Below, in pieces: positions 10,485 to 20,715 of a DNA stretch of 64,000 nucleotides (positions within the stretch are counted from its first letter, which is position 1; every line of letters starts with the position of its first letter). Under the pieces are notes generated by a model. That model saw nothing but the letters and a program-made list of their open reading frames with translations, ran no database searches and was not told the DNA's origin. This stretch comes from Dactylonectria macrodidyma (taxonomy: Eukaryota > Ascomycota > Sordariomycetes > Hypocreales > Nectriaceae), in assembly GCA_020744425.1 (NCBI GenBank), contig JAGMUV010000008.1, positions 372,001 through 436,000 of the forward strand. Reading direction: 5' to 3'. A program made the position numbers and the translations under genes.

Positions 10485-12799
10485 GAGCTTAGCTTCCTAC
10501 TCATTGTCATTGGCATGATGCTCACAGGAAGGATTGAAGGACTATTTTCTGTCTTAACTTTGTGGGCTGTGTCTACGGTCTCGCTTTGTGGCTGCTTAAT
10601 CAAATAGTCCTTGCGTTTTCCGATCCTCTGCGGCAAGTCCCAGGACCTTTTATTTGCCGGTTCACTAGGTTGTGGCTATTTCGACAATATGCCAACGGGA
10701 ACTTCGAATCCAAGAAGGTCTAGGCAAGGTTGTTTAATCCACAAAATCGCTGCACTCTCTGCTGCCAACACCTTCTCTGTCCGAGCATTTCAACCTATAT
10801 GGAGCCAAGTCCGAATGGATTTTGTCTCTCTGGGCTGATCAACGACGGAGTGAAAGGAATTTAACTCAATATCTTCGTTCTGAAATCTCGGAAGATGCGG
10901 TCCGTCCGTCGATTGCGACGCGAGTTGGCCTAGAGAGATTGATGCTTGAGATCAAAGATGCAAGCTCATGAAGAGTCGCAGCCCTTTGCGCAGATCCCAT
11001 ATCTATTCCCGCTTCTCTAAATTCCCTTGTAGGTGATTGATAGAGTAATATGATTAGAGGAATATCAGTATTAGCAAATACCGAGTATAACGAGCATGTA
11101 CTTAGGATTCGCAACTTAGATTCAGAACGCAGCTCATCCAAGTGGAAGGGCCCCGTATATTTGACTTTCTCAAAAGGTCAGCTTCTTGCCTCGGCTACAT
11201 CTGAATATAACCGATGTGCGCATATGGCACAGGCAAGAGCAACTCCCACGGCGAATAGGATGTCCAGCTTAAGTTATACAGTTACTTATTTAACGCCTTA
11301 CTATAGGGAGAAGGACAGGGGGTCCTTGTACTTTCATGGCCTAAAGCTAAGATGCTCCGAAAAGCAGTAGTAGGGCTACTTTCTAGTCATACTGGCGACG
11401 CTGCTGTGGATGTGGGCGAACTCCGCCGTTAGGATCTGAGCTAGAAGGACAGCGAGGACTTATACGCCGATAAAGTAGCCTACTACTTAATAGCATCTCT
11501 ATTCTATTTGAACTAGGCTCTCCCCCACGGCGAGTTGGCAGAAAGTATATAGGAAACATTCAGAACAAGCCGGATTTCCTCCCAACTTCGATTAACTGCC
11601 AACCAGTATCCGAAACATATCCAATAACCTCCGCACATCCAAGCGTAACCATTCTCCAGAAGCCCATACACCTCAGCGGATTATGCTATATACCTCTTCT
11701 GGATTTGAATATTATGGAAAGTCAGATACTATAAGATGATATTTGATTAAGATAAACTCGTTCGTAATTCTTTAAGAGCTTAACTATATCTTATCCATAG
11801 GTAGTTTAAAGCTGCCAAAGGAATAGTCAAGCTAGCTCGGCGGACTTGGAGAGTTACTAGGGGTTATTTCCGGTTTTCTTACAGTCCAAATATATCTCCA
11901 TCAGTTATCAGTATAGGTCCTGGCAGCCTGTATTCACTCCTCTCATTGCCATATTTTCAATATGCCATTTCCCTTCAGATTGCTTTGCGATCTCCTCTAG
12001 AGACTCAAGAGGAACTCCAGGAGGTCATCAAGCATCGATAAGATCTAGGAACGTAACACACTTACCATCCTTGCCTAGTTCAACAAACACAATACAATCA
12101 TTCTACGTTGAGGTCTAGAAGCCATTGCATTTTTATTATATTTCTTTCCTGAACGCAGACCAGACAGGGTATTCAGCCTGCAAGAATGACAACTAGAAGG
12201 GATTATATAATGAGCATAGTGTCTTAGATCATACTGAATAAGGGATCTTTAGAGATAGAAAACTAGTAGTAGTTTAGACTTTGTATCCTCTGTCGAGCGT
12301 GTAATAGCTATAATAGATAGCGAATCCAGAGCCGGCTGAGAGATAACTCTAGAAGAACTTAATGATATCCTCGATCAGATTGCAGCCTTATTATCATTCT
12401 TATCCGCTAGCTTATGAGAAAGAATCATAATAAAGCATGGCTGATCAATCTGTATAAATGACTTACTTTCGAAAGTATTTAGAGTCTTGCAGAGCTCTGA
12501 GACCAAATGGATGATTCGCATTATCTTAAAGAATTATAGCCCGGCCTGCGTTCTAGAAATGCTGGTAATGAGCAGATTTCATTTTCTCCTACTTGACCTC
12601 CTTTACTTTCAAAATTCAATCCCAGCTACTATGGGGTTCCTAAATAGCCTGACTATCCAGCACATGCCCATCCAGCTAGCCGTAAATGCTTACAATAGGC
12701 TGAAGGAAGTCGCCAGTAGGGAACTCGAGCCGCAGGCTAGGATAATGACTGTGTGTACGACCTATAAAAAAGCAAGGAGCATTAAGCATTACTGCTAAT
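10485..12799. other. decayed non-coding stretch
   Basis: No recognisable protein. ORFs of about 100 codons at 11050-11370 and 12487-12798 have no known domain. Sequence from 11500 to 12480 is rich in TA/CTA/TAG as in RIP-damaged DNA, so it may be an old element too eroded to name. Confidence 0.4.
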
Positions 12800-12954
12800 T
12801 AGCTGGGCCGAGACGGATGAGCGTAGAGAGGAAGTACAATGGAGAATACTACCAAATCCACATCGACCTAAACAAATCCGGGGCCGGCATTAAGATTTTC
12901 TCCAAGAGTGGTAGGGACTCAACCAGCGACCGCATCGGAATTCATCGGGCATAA
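12800..12954 (+). pseudogene. DNA ligase adenylation-domain fragment (second copy)
   Basis: These 155 bases are nearly the same as 15153-15307. They encode RRMSVERKYNGEY, then QIHIDLNKSGAGIKIFSKSG. The adenylation motif KxDG reads KYNG here because of an Asp-to-Asn change. Similarity stops at GGGCA (12954), after which the sequence is unrelated. Confidence 0.6.
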
Positions 12955-13057
12955 CGTAAGTGGTTATGATGTCAGTTTCTGCATTCAGAAACCATTTTTC
13001 TCGGTTTTTATCGAAGTATTACTGCGTCGTGTAGTGGACTAGTTGGATAGTATCGCC

Positions 13058-13504
13058 TTATTCGTCGATCATGACTGACCCAGTACACGCCTCTAGCAAC
13101 CCGTCTTCATCAAGCTCTGTTATGCCAACTTCTACAGCTAGAGAACGCCGAAGCTCTACAATAGTAAGCGGCCTCTTTGCGCAGGTAATCCATGACAGAA
13201 TATGCTTAGCAAAGCCTCGGTGGCCTAGTACCTGATTTTCGATTCGCTCCATTGCCGTCTCGTACGCATGGTCGTACGCATCCGATCCGCTTGGTAGCTT
13301 CGCAAGAGCGCTACGGACCACTTTGACCGATGTCTTGTCGAGTAGAGATTCAAGATGACAGTTCACCTCATGGTGGACTGAGCGCCACAGCGACCTGGAG
13401 GTGAGGACGCGATCGCTTGGGACTGCCAGCGGGCGTCGGATGCTAGCGTAGTGGCGTGCGGGTGAAGGTTGGAAGCGACATGTTGTGAACTGGACTCTTG
13501 GCAT
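13058..13504 (-). pseudogene. NACHT-type NLR fragment (post-NACHT winged-helix region)
   Basis: The minus-strand ORF contains ALAKLPSGSDAYDHAYETAM, then ERIENQVLGHRGFAKHILSW, then ITCAKRPLTIVELRRSLAVE. This is the conserved block after the NACHT domain in fungal ankyrin/WD40 NLRs. It ends early at VMIDE-stop, where the family continues into ESNIIRLVHYTTQEYF. The N-terminal ~60 codons do not match, and the P-loop is absent. It is an isolated relic, and a different sequence from the two NLR genes at 18.7-25 kb. Confidence 0.65.
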
Positions 13505-14071
13505 TGTCGGATGTAAATGGTGGATAACACCGCGTTGTAATTCGAGAACTGTGCCGAAACACCGACTTCAAATTATAGAGCATACATGAGATCCACCTCT
13601 CCACTGCCCTTAGGCTTTTAGCACAACCCTAACATTTCTGATGCATCCACATAAATCCCTCTATCCAAATTCCCAGGAGTCACTCTTTCCACGACTAAAT
13701 GCCGAAATCAGCTGTAGATGATATATTCAACGCGCTAGGGTTCAGAAGGTCGTACAGGTGCTATACAGCTGTATCTTACATGTCTGAATTCAAACTGGTG
13801 CCAGTACACTAACAGGCCTAAGTAGCCTATCAACAGTTTGGAGCCGGGAACCCGCAACCTCAGAGTTACGCCTCTGGTTAACTTCAGCCCGCTAAACTGT
13901 CGGGCTCCGTTCCAGCTGTGTAATACATACCGACTTACATAATGGACAATTGAAATGCCGCCTTTGAAACCAAGGGTCGATGCACTGTCTGTGAAAGACA
14001 TGTTCGCATTTCAATCGTCGAACGCTATCCAAATCCCCGAAGACTTCGAGACAGATCACACTGAAACAATT
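13505..14071. other. no gene; weak tRNA/SINE-like patch
   Basis: No protein-coding signal. At ~13843-13912 the minus strand has ends GGAGCC...GGCTCC that can pair, with an A-box-like AGTTTAGCGGG between them, but no convincing B box (GGTTCRANYCC) or T-loop. Confidence 0.3.
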
Positions 14072-14497
14072 TCAATAGTTGGTATTAGTTAAAAGAAAAA
14101 AATTCAAGAACGTACAAGACTTCTGACGAGTTGGACTTGTGCGAAGGCAAGGACGACTGCGATTTGGATGCCTGGGAAAATTTGTAGTTTTGGGCTGGAC
14201 TTGTAGAGTTGAGAGTTTGGAGACAAGATGTGCCGTTCGGGGCGTCTTCTCGACTCTCAATATCCACCTGTGCTCCTGGGTGTTGTCTTCTCCGATTGCG
14301 CATGCATCTGGGTCGTCAGTGTAGAGGCACAAAGAACCGGGGGAAAACTCTGATGGGACAATGGCTAGTAGGGCCAGTAGGGCCAGAAGAGCCACTACGA
14401 CCGCAGCCGCAGCAATTACGCCTACGATGTGCGAATCTGATGACCTGGTATCGGACCCATTTGTCGTCGTCGAATTCAAGTTGCTGGTTTCGTCCAT
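14072..14497 (-). CDS. hypothetical single-pass membrane protein
   Basis: From ATG 14497 the product is 141 aa. It has a Ser/Thr/Asn-rich N-terminus (~22 aa), a strong Ala/Leu/Val transmembrane segment (IVGVIAAAAVVVALLALLAL, residues ~23-46), then a polar tail. This layout resembles fungal one-TM surface proteins that continue through introns, but no family motif is visible. The upstream sequence on this strand (14570-14670) is low-complexity CCCGTCCCGT/CCCAT repeats. The start and the existence of the gene are uncertain. Confidence 0.3.
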   Translation of the reverse strand: MDETSNLNSTTTNGSDTRSSDSHIVGVIAAAAVVVALLALLALLAIVPSEFSPGSLCLYTDDPDACAIGEDNTQEHRWILRVEKTPRTAHLVSKLSTLQVQPKTTNFPRHPNRSRPCLRTSPTRQKSCTFLNFFLLTNTNY

Positions 14498-14929
14498 TGC
14501 GTGTGCAAAACCTCGGCTATGCGAATAATCACGGCGAGCATTGTGTCTTGCCAGTGCCCGGCTGGCAATAGCCTCAACGGCTACAGGGGGGATGGGGACG
14601 AAACGGGACTGGACGGGACGGGATGGAAATGGGAGACGATGTGATGGGAACATGATGGGACAGAACCTAACGGGGATAGAGGGAGACCTTATATTCCGCA
14701 CTATGTACTATAAAGTTGGGAGCATGTCACTCTCAATTTATGATTGCAGACTTAGATCTTGGATCGCGACTACCTTTTAAAGCCTTGCTACCTTTGCAGC
14801 TAAGATCTATTGGGATAAAGTATCTGATTAGGCATTTTTCTAGTTATTATAAAATAATTAGCTTGTCTGCGTAACTGTAGTCGTATGATCAGTCACTGTG
14901 ATGAGAATATCGGAATCGGGCTTACTGGT

Positions 14930-15152
14930 TTTTCAACCACCCTCCAGATCCAAACTTGGAGTTATGGAGTCTATCGAGGATGTCGTCGACCGCCTCCACG
15001 GTTGGGCCTTCTTGACAGCGCGAAACTCGACACACTAAACCCATCATTGATCCAGGGACCGTGTCATGGTCTGGGATTCCTAGAATCTCGACCGGGACAG
15101 TACAAGGCTCGCCGCTCTCACCGATCCTCTACATTTTCTGCAACGCAGATCT
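14930..15152 (+). pseudogene. LINE reverse-transcriptase scrap
   Basis: Frame 3 from ~15085 reads STGTVQGSPLSPILYIFCNA, then DLIE, the palm motif QGSPLSP of LINE reverse transcriptases. The YADD box is missing because the sequence switches directly into DNA ligase at ~15153. The resulting 137-codon ORF (15061-15474) is therefore a chance RT-ligase fusion. Confidence 0.6.
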
Positions 15153-16324
15153 CATCGAATTGGCTGGGCCGAGACGGATGAGCGTGGAGAGGAAGTATGA
15201 TGGAGAATACTGTCAAATCCATATCGACCTAAGCAAATCCGGAGCCGACATCAAGATTTTTTCTAAGAGCGGGAGAGACTTAACTAGCGACTGCATAGGA
15301 ATTCATCGGGCACTGCGGGACAGCCTTGAGCTTTATACAGCAGGCTGTAAGATCAAGAAGCGGTGCATCTTGGAGGGCGAGCTGCTGGTATGGAATGACG
15401 ACAGGAGAATCGAGCCTTTCTACAAAATTCGCAAATATATGAAACGATTAGGACGGTTTCTTAGAGCTGCTTAAGATTCACCCGTTAAATCGAGCGAGCA
15501 TCTCATAATCATGTTCTACGATATTCTATTACTAGACGACATTATCTGCAGCTTAGAGACTTATGATGAACGGTGACGATGGCTTCAATCTCTGGTCTGC
15601 TGCATTCCGGGCCGGACTGACATCGGGTCTCGCAAAGTAATTAATTTCTTATCTTTTGATATAGTAGAATGACTTAGTGAGATATTCGCTTAAGCTATTA
15701 TATAACGATAGGAAGGATTCGCGCTTAAAGGTTATAATGATACTTACTTCTTATTTAATAGAAGCAGGCCATTTATTAAGCTTAAGAAAGATTATATCCT
15801 AGGCCTTAGTAATACTATAGACTTCGTTATTATTAGGGGATATTGTAATGTAGGAGATAAGCATAAGCTTAGTATTAGTAGCCTATAGTAAACATCATTC
15901 TATATTGAGTGTATTAATAATAAGGATAAGGTATGCTGCTTTAATGCTAAGCTAAGATTTTGCATAATTAATACGATTAATAGATATAGTATTTTAAAAG
16001 AAAATATAATATACTTTAACCGCTATAAATACTTTATACGAACACCATTCGCCAAGTCTATTCCTGAGTTCGATGTCTTATTAGAGCCTATACGGAGGCT
16101 GTAGCCAGTAGAGCTATTTAAGCACCCGTTTATAGTAGAAGTGGTTAGTACTGGCTTTAATAAACCTGCGAATATTAGCTACTTTGCTCTGCGATTTCTA
16201 CGAGTGTTGAAAGTTTATGAGGATCGCTCGTTTAAGGATACTATCAGTTTTAAGGAGCTTCAGGAGATGGCCTAGAGATGCGTAGATATACCGGATGATA
16301 GAGAATAGGAAGAGAAAAGTTAGC
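15153..16324 (+). pseudogene. ATP-dependent DNA ligase, RIP-decayed
   Basis: An almost continuous frame, interrupted by many stops (mostly TAG/TAA/TGA at former Trp/Gln/Arg codons), encodes the nucleotidyltransferase core. Motif I is ERKYDGEY with the adenylated Lys, motif III CILEGELLVW, motif IV EGFALK, and motif V FIKLKKDY. The OB/tail portion GFNKPANISYFALRF follows. Such enzymes seal DNA nicks. The N-terminal DNA-binding domain is absent: the gene starts abruptly at the LINE junction. Without RIP it would resemble the LIG-like proteins found in multiple copies in Sordariomycetes. Its 3' end is shared, inverted, with 9647-9873. Confidence 0.75.
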
Positions 16325-16735
16325 TTTAGAAACTGCGAGGCTATGAGCACCTGGTTGACAGATTGAGAACTAGCTCACCTAGTAATGACGCAGTTTCTAT
16401 TATAGATATTTGTATAGGCAGGCAAAGTAACTGATAATAGGAGAGGTTGGGGACAGCTATTAAGTCCTAGTGCCTTAATAATATTTCCCTCAGGGCATCA
16501 AAGCGGAAAATATCTCCAGAGGTTGCCTTATATAGTAACTTAACGGTTAAGCGAGCAAAGCAGGAGTGAACGAAATAACGCGCTCAAAATGGCCGCCTCT
16601 GGCGACATTGACATCATGCAGTAGATCCCCCATGCTTGCCGGCGAGGATCTAGAGACTGATTTGGGGATATGGGGCAGATTTTGAGATATGAAAATGATT
16701 TTGGGATTTGAGACAAGATGTGGGACGTGGTACGA
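16097..16735 (-). repeat. inverted repeat, right arm (RIP-damaged)
   Basis: Reverse complement of 9241-9873. On the plus strand it carries the ligase C-terminus and about 400 bases downstream. Differences from the left arm are largely C-to-T/G-to-A transitions, introducing TAG stops into the ligase tail. The repeat ends at 16735, where a different, 5'-truncated gene begins. Confidence 0.8.
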
Positions 16736-17316
16736 CAAATATCTAGGGGTTTCGGTGGAGAAACTTATTATTCCCTTTGACAATGTCTCCACGGTTGATA
16801 TTTCGGGCTCCGGTGTTCCCACTCTTGGGCTACCTGCTGAGGCCGAGCATTGGAGCAATACGAGTTTGACTATCTACGCCCCATCTGTTCACATCAAAGA
16901 GTACGACGATGATGGTTCAAAAATCTGGTACTGGCCAGAGGACATGTACGATTTAACGCTACATGGAATCATACCAAACGACTTTTTGTGAGTTCTCAGC
17001 AGTGAGTAGTACAGCAGGCGTCATCAACTTACACTATATCAGCGATTCTTTCTTCGAACGGAACGCTACAATTACTAGCTCCTTAGACGTTAAAGATTAC
17101 TATCACATTGACGGCTCTGACCGGTTCGACTGCAGTGCTTTCAAGGCAAGACTCGGTTCCAATATTCCGAAAGTCTTTAGCTGCCAGCCTGAGGAGCCGA
17201 TAGACCCTGACGGGTCGATAGATAACTCAGCGAGTTCGACCGTAGGATTGTCATTTCAACTACAGCTGGCGGTTGCGATGGCAACTAATCTTGTATTTAT
17301 AATATGGACACTGTAA
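16736..17316 (+). pseudogene. 5'-truncated secreted/GPI-anchored surface protein
   Basis: The coding sequence enters directly from the repeat arm at ~16735 (YDKYLGVSVEKLIIPF...), so the signal peptide and N-terminus are lost. Exon 16736-16987, intron 16988-17042 (GTGAGT...ATATCAG, 55 nt), and exon 17043-17316 join in frame (NDF/FDSFFERNATI). The protein has several N-glycosylation sequons and ends with a Ser-rich spacer and a hydrophobic tail (LQLAVAMATNLVFIIWTL), typical of a GPI-anchor signal. No enzymatic motif is recognised. The gene body is otherwise undamaged. Confidence 0.5.
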
Positions 17317-17641
17317 ACATTCAAGTCAACGACAGGAAAATCAGCAACACTCATTTCGCCTTTCACTGCATCCAGATCTTACTGAGAGCACAATCTAATG
17401 GGAAAGAAATGGATATGCATCATATATAGAAACAACCTACAAGGTCCTGTATGGCTACGATTGACGTGTAGTGTTAGATTGGATTATGTACAGAGCATTT
17501 GATCGGGTGGTCATGTGGTGACAACCAGGGGTCTTCGACCCTTTGCCGGGCACAGCCCGAATAGGAAGGCGGTCAGGGAACCCTATAACCCCAGATCAAC
17601 GCCGTGATAGCCTAGCTGAGGAATACACAATACAGACAGAT

Positions 17642-18727
17642 CTACGGCGAAGTCATCCGAGTGCCACTTCTGCTCGTAACGCCCCCAGAGCCAGCCGGTC
17701 GTGGCGGCGTAGGCAATTCATTAACAGGATTCGACGATGTGGGCATGGATGTATTATGTGTAGACAGGGCACTCTGCCGAACGAATTCCCAATCGTCAGG
17801 GAGAATTACTAAGATCCGGACGGTGGAATCGACAACTTGCGGGCCTTGGATAAGATCGCGGTTAAGGACCCCCAAGACGCGACTGCTGCATACAACCCAT
17901 GACCCTTTGGGAAAGGGGTTCACAGCTTATCACATCCACCCAAGCGGGGAACTCTGTAGTTATTACTCTATAGGGAAGAGGAGGAGGACGTAATATATAT
18001 ATACGCCTTTATGAGGAGGGCGGTCATTCTCTAGTACTAAGTAAGAACCTAGCTTTATAAATACTGAAGTCTTGCTTAGCGGCTCTGGCCAGACATCCTC
18101 CTTAATATAGAAAGTGTCTAGATCGACAGGACCGGCAAGGGATACATGTACTAAAGAGCTTAGCCAGGGGGCACCTTCATCACTATTACCGAGGAGTCGA
18201 GGGACAATACTATGGGATTGTAGGCATTAATGACCTATACGAGTAGGATGTGAGAAGACATATAGAGTCAGGCCGCCATCGCGCGGCAGTGCCAGCACAA
18301 CCTGCACAAATTGAGTTTCTTCTGTCTCCCATCTATCTAAACTTACGCCATAGAAGGTAAGTTTATTTAGACAAAGCCAGGCGACTATAGCAAACCATTT
18401 CCCCTCCCAGTCCTCCTCCAAGGTCACTGTTCTTACTCCGGCGTTGAACATAGAGAGTAGCAAAGGAAGGCCCGAGATCTCGTCATCTTCAGGACTGAGG
18501 AGACGCGGATAAAGGTCGAGAATGAACGCAGGCTGGATAAAGGGCAGGAAGGCCCCAGCCTTAAAGTTCCCTGCATTCGTATAGCGTGAGCCAGCTAGGA
18601 GGATTTCGCACTGGGCTAGGTCAGAGTGGTAGGTGATAGTGAGATCCGCACCGATCGCTCCTTGCCCACGCTTATTCGGCAGCGGAGGTATCGGGTAAAT
18701 GATAGAGGTCGAGGAAGAAGAATCCAT
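17642..18727 (-). pseudogene. Helitron A second protein (clean partial copy)
   Basis: The first ORF (18727-18227, ATG at 18727) encodes 166 aa: a short Ser/Thr-rich start, then KRGQGAIGADLTITYHSDLA, GNFKAGAFLPFIQPAFILDL, EEDWEGKWFAIVAWLCL and a hydrophobic-polar beta pattern. Further blocks follow at ~18170-17990 (LDTFYIKEDVWPEP, SVFIKLGSYLVLEN) and 17923-17642 (RDLIQGPQVVDSTVRILVIL), which suggests two more exons. The function is unknown. The beta-rich layout and the place beside a RepHel gene in Helitron A make a single-strand-DNA-binding role conceivable, but that is inference. The copy is isolated from any RepHel. Confidence 0.5.
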
Positions 18728-18775
18728 ATTGATCGTAATAGAATCATGCGCAGTATTGTAAGTGAAATGAGTTTA
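17676..18775 (-). mobile_element. Helitron A-family fragment (second-gene end)
   Basis: About 1.1 kb matches 38395-39490 in inverted orientation, with the copy at 38-39 kb carrying many C-to-T changes. It contains only the second (non-RepHel) gene region of the Helitron and none of the RepHel gene. On its right edge (~18775-18790) it replaces the 3' end of the NLR gene at 18.8-20.2 kb. On its left edge similarity ends within the gene's last exon. Confidence 0.65.
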
Positions 18776-20223
18776 GGTAATCTAAGAAGGCGTGGCTATC
18801 GACGGAGTGGCCGGCTTCCACATTCGCATCTGTCAGAAGGCTAACGTCGGAGTTAAAGAAGTTCAGATAGCGCACGGAGAGCTCCGCAAGAACGGCGTGT
18901 GCGTCGCGAGTAGTGATGGAGTGATGCCAGGGTAACTCCGACGGAACAGTTGTAGGCGATGCCAAATCTGCGAGGAGAAATTCGCAAGCAGTTTGATGAA
19001 GGAAATAAATCTTGCCATGATGGATTGAGACGAACAATCCACACCAAGATCTGAGACTTGACTTGAAGTCCATTTCTTTCTCCAGGTCGAGGTCGTGAAA
19101 AGACCGTGATGTGTCGTATATATTCACGGCAACGTTCATTTCCGAGAGTGTTAGCGGCCGACTTGCTGCCAAGATAATACACAAGGCCTTCCGAACCATC
19201 GGGCGTTCCTCATCCTTAGACTTGTTAAGGATTTGCTCATATGCCTCATTGACACTCCTCGGAAGTATTGCAATGGTTGACTCGACTCCCTTTTGTGTCT
19301 TTTTAAAGTTTCCTTTCTCCAAGTAGTCGAACACAAGGTAGACCCAGAGATGAGTACGGTGGGTGGTCTCCTGTAGTTTTTTCTCTAGGTGGCTCTTTAT
19401 ATCGCGTGAGAGGCTCTTCTTCTCCGACAGCTGATTGACCCGATGCGTAATGACGCGATTCACCTCCTTACTGATGGCTTCCGACTCTTCCTCTCCTGGT
19501 ATACGGATATTTGGAAAAGCGTCCAATAGGCCGTGGAACTCGGACATGATCTGCTCGTACGGGCGGCACGTTAGAAGATACTTCAACTTGCCATGGCCCA
19601 ACTGGCCGCCGTAGGATTGGCTCCTCACATTCCGCATCAAGTCCGCAAACTCCGATTCGGCACATTCGTCCAGGGCATCAAGGACCATGATTACGGGTCC
19701 TGCTTGGGGGTCTTTTATAGCGTTCCGTAGAATCTTCCACAGCGATTCTGTAGAGTTGATCAATCCTTGCCCATCCCTGTGGAATAGTGGCAAGGCATGT
19801 TCGATCAGAGACGGCTTCTGAGAGAAGAACTGGTGAAGCAGTGCGCAAAGAGCTTGCCGGACGGTGTTCTGGTCTTGGTCTTTGAAGAAGAAGTAGCAGA
19901 TGGTTGTCGATCGTGGCAGGCCATGGTCGATCAGGTACTTGGCCAACACCGACTTTCCACAACCAGGATCCGCCGTGACTAGCAGTGGACCAGACTAAAA
20001 CAGGGATGTTTGACCAAAACTGGGATGTTTGACTACAACTGGGATGTTTGACTACAACAGGGATGCTTGAGGAAGGTCTGGTGCAGGTACCCGTATGCGG
20101 ATGGGCCCAGCTGTCGACTTCTTCAAAGACCAATATCTTGTCTTTCTTGGAGATCGGGCCATCGGGTAATGTGGGTACAATCGATGCCGAGCCGGCCCGT
20201 AACATCCGGCGCGCTTTGGTCAT
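18744..20223 (-). pseudogene. NACHT NLR gene, truncated at the 3' end
   Basis: The P-loop ADPGCGKSVLA lies at ~19967-19945 and Walker B VIMVLDALDEC at ~19690. The NACHT tail (LLTCRPYEQI, ...THLWVYLVFDYLE) and the post-NACHT block (LPRSVNEAYEQI, ALCIILAASRPLTLSEMNVA, IYFLHQTACEFLL) follow. Such proteins are STAND NTPases of fungal self/non-self or immune recognition. The ORF ends in sequence belonging to the Helitron fragment (codons after AFLDY), so the sensor repeats are lost. Upstream of the P-loop a 4-unit minisatellite interrupts the frame. The N-terminal ORF (20223-19678) starts in another frame and has no recognised effector domain. Confidence 0.65.
19995..20070. repeat. 19-bp minisatellite, about 4 units, inside the NLR gene
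   Basis: Units such as GACTAAAACAGGGATGTTT, GACCAAAACTGGGATGTTT and GACTACAACTGGGATGTTT stand immediately 5' (coding sense) of the P-loop exon. The same unit forms a ~13-copy array at 47228-47470. Confidence 0.8.
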
Positions 20224-20715
20224 CAGCGGAATCCGGCTGACGGGGTCGAGTTGGGACCTACCGCTCTCCGCTCGCCGTCAGCCTCTGTCTCAACGTAAAA
20301 TAAAGCATTAACCAAACGAAAACTCCATCCACAGAATGCCTGATGTTTCCAATGTAAAAGAAACAAAAGATCACATGATCCCCGACGCTAGACAGTTCTA
20401 GTTTGGTCTACAAGGCAAGAACGCCAGAGTACCTTCCAATATAAATTTGCTCAGCCCCTACGACCCTCCGAGACTAAAGTGAAAAGGAAATTAAAGGGAA
20501 AGAAATAACACTGGCGTTTTCCTATAGCACACTCGAAGCTCAGTGAATACAGGGCTGGCTGGCTAGAGTAGGAAATAATCGCTAGCCGTGCTTCCTGCTT
20601 CCAAAGCTATAGCAGCTTCGCGATATGAAATCAAACATAACCAACTACGTAAATCGCTACCGAGAACCGGAAAGGGCTGCTTGTAACCAAAGAGATAGTT
20701 ATACCTGCCTCCGCT

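Noticed and set aside
13843..13912. tRNA-like or SINE-like patch on the minus strand (pairable GGAGCC/GGCTCC ends, A-box-like motif)
   Set aside because: No acceptable T-loop/B box and no anticodon stem that folds convincingly; left as background.
15061..15474. Novel reverse transcriptase-DNA ligase fusion protein
   Set aside because: The RT part is ~25 residues of one motif, without the YADD box, and the ligase part is RIP-stopped right after. It is a junction artefact, not a gene.
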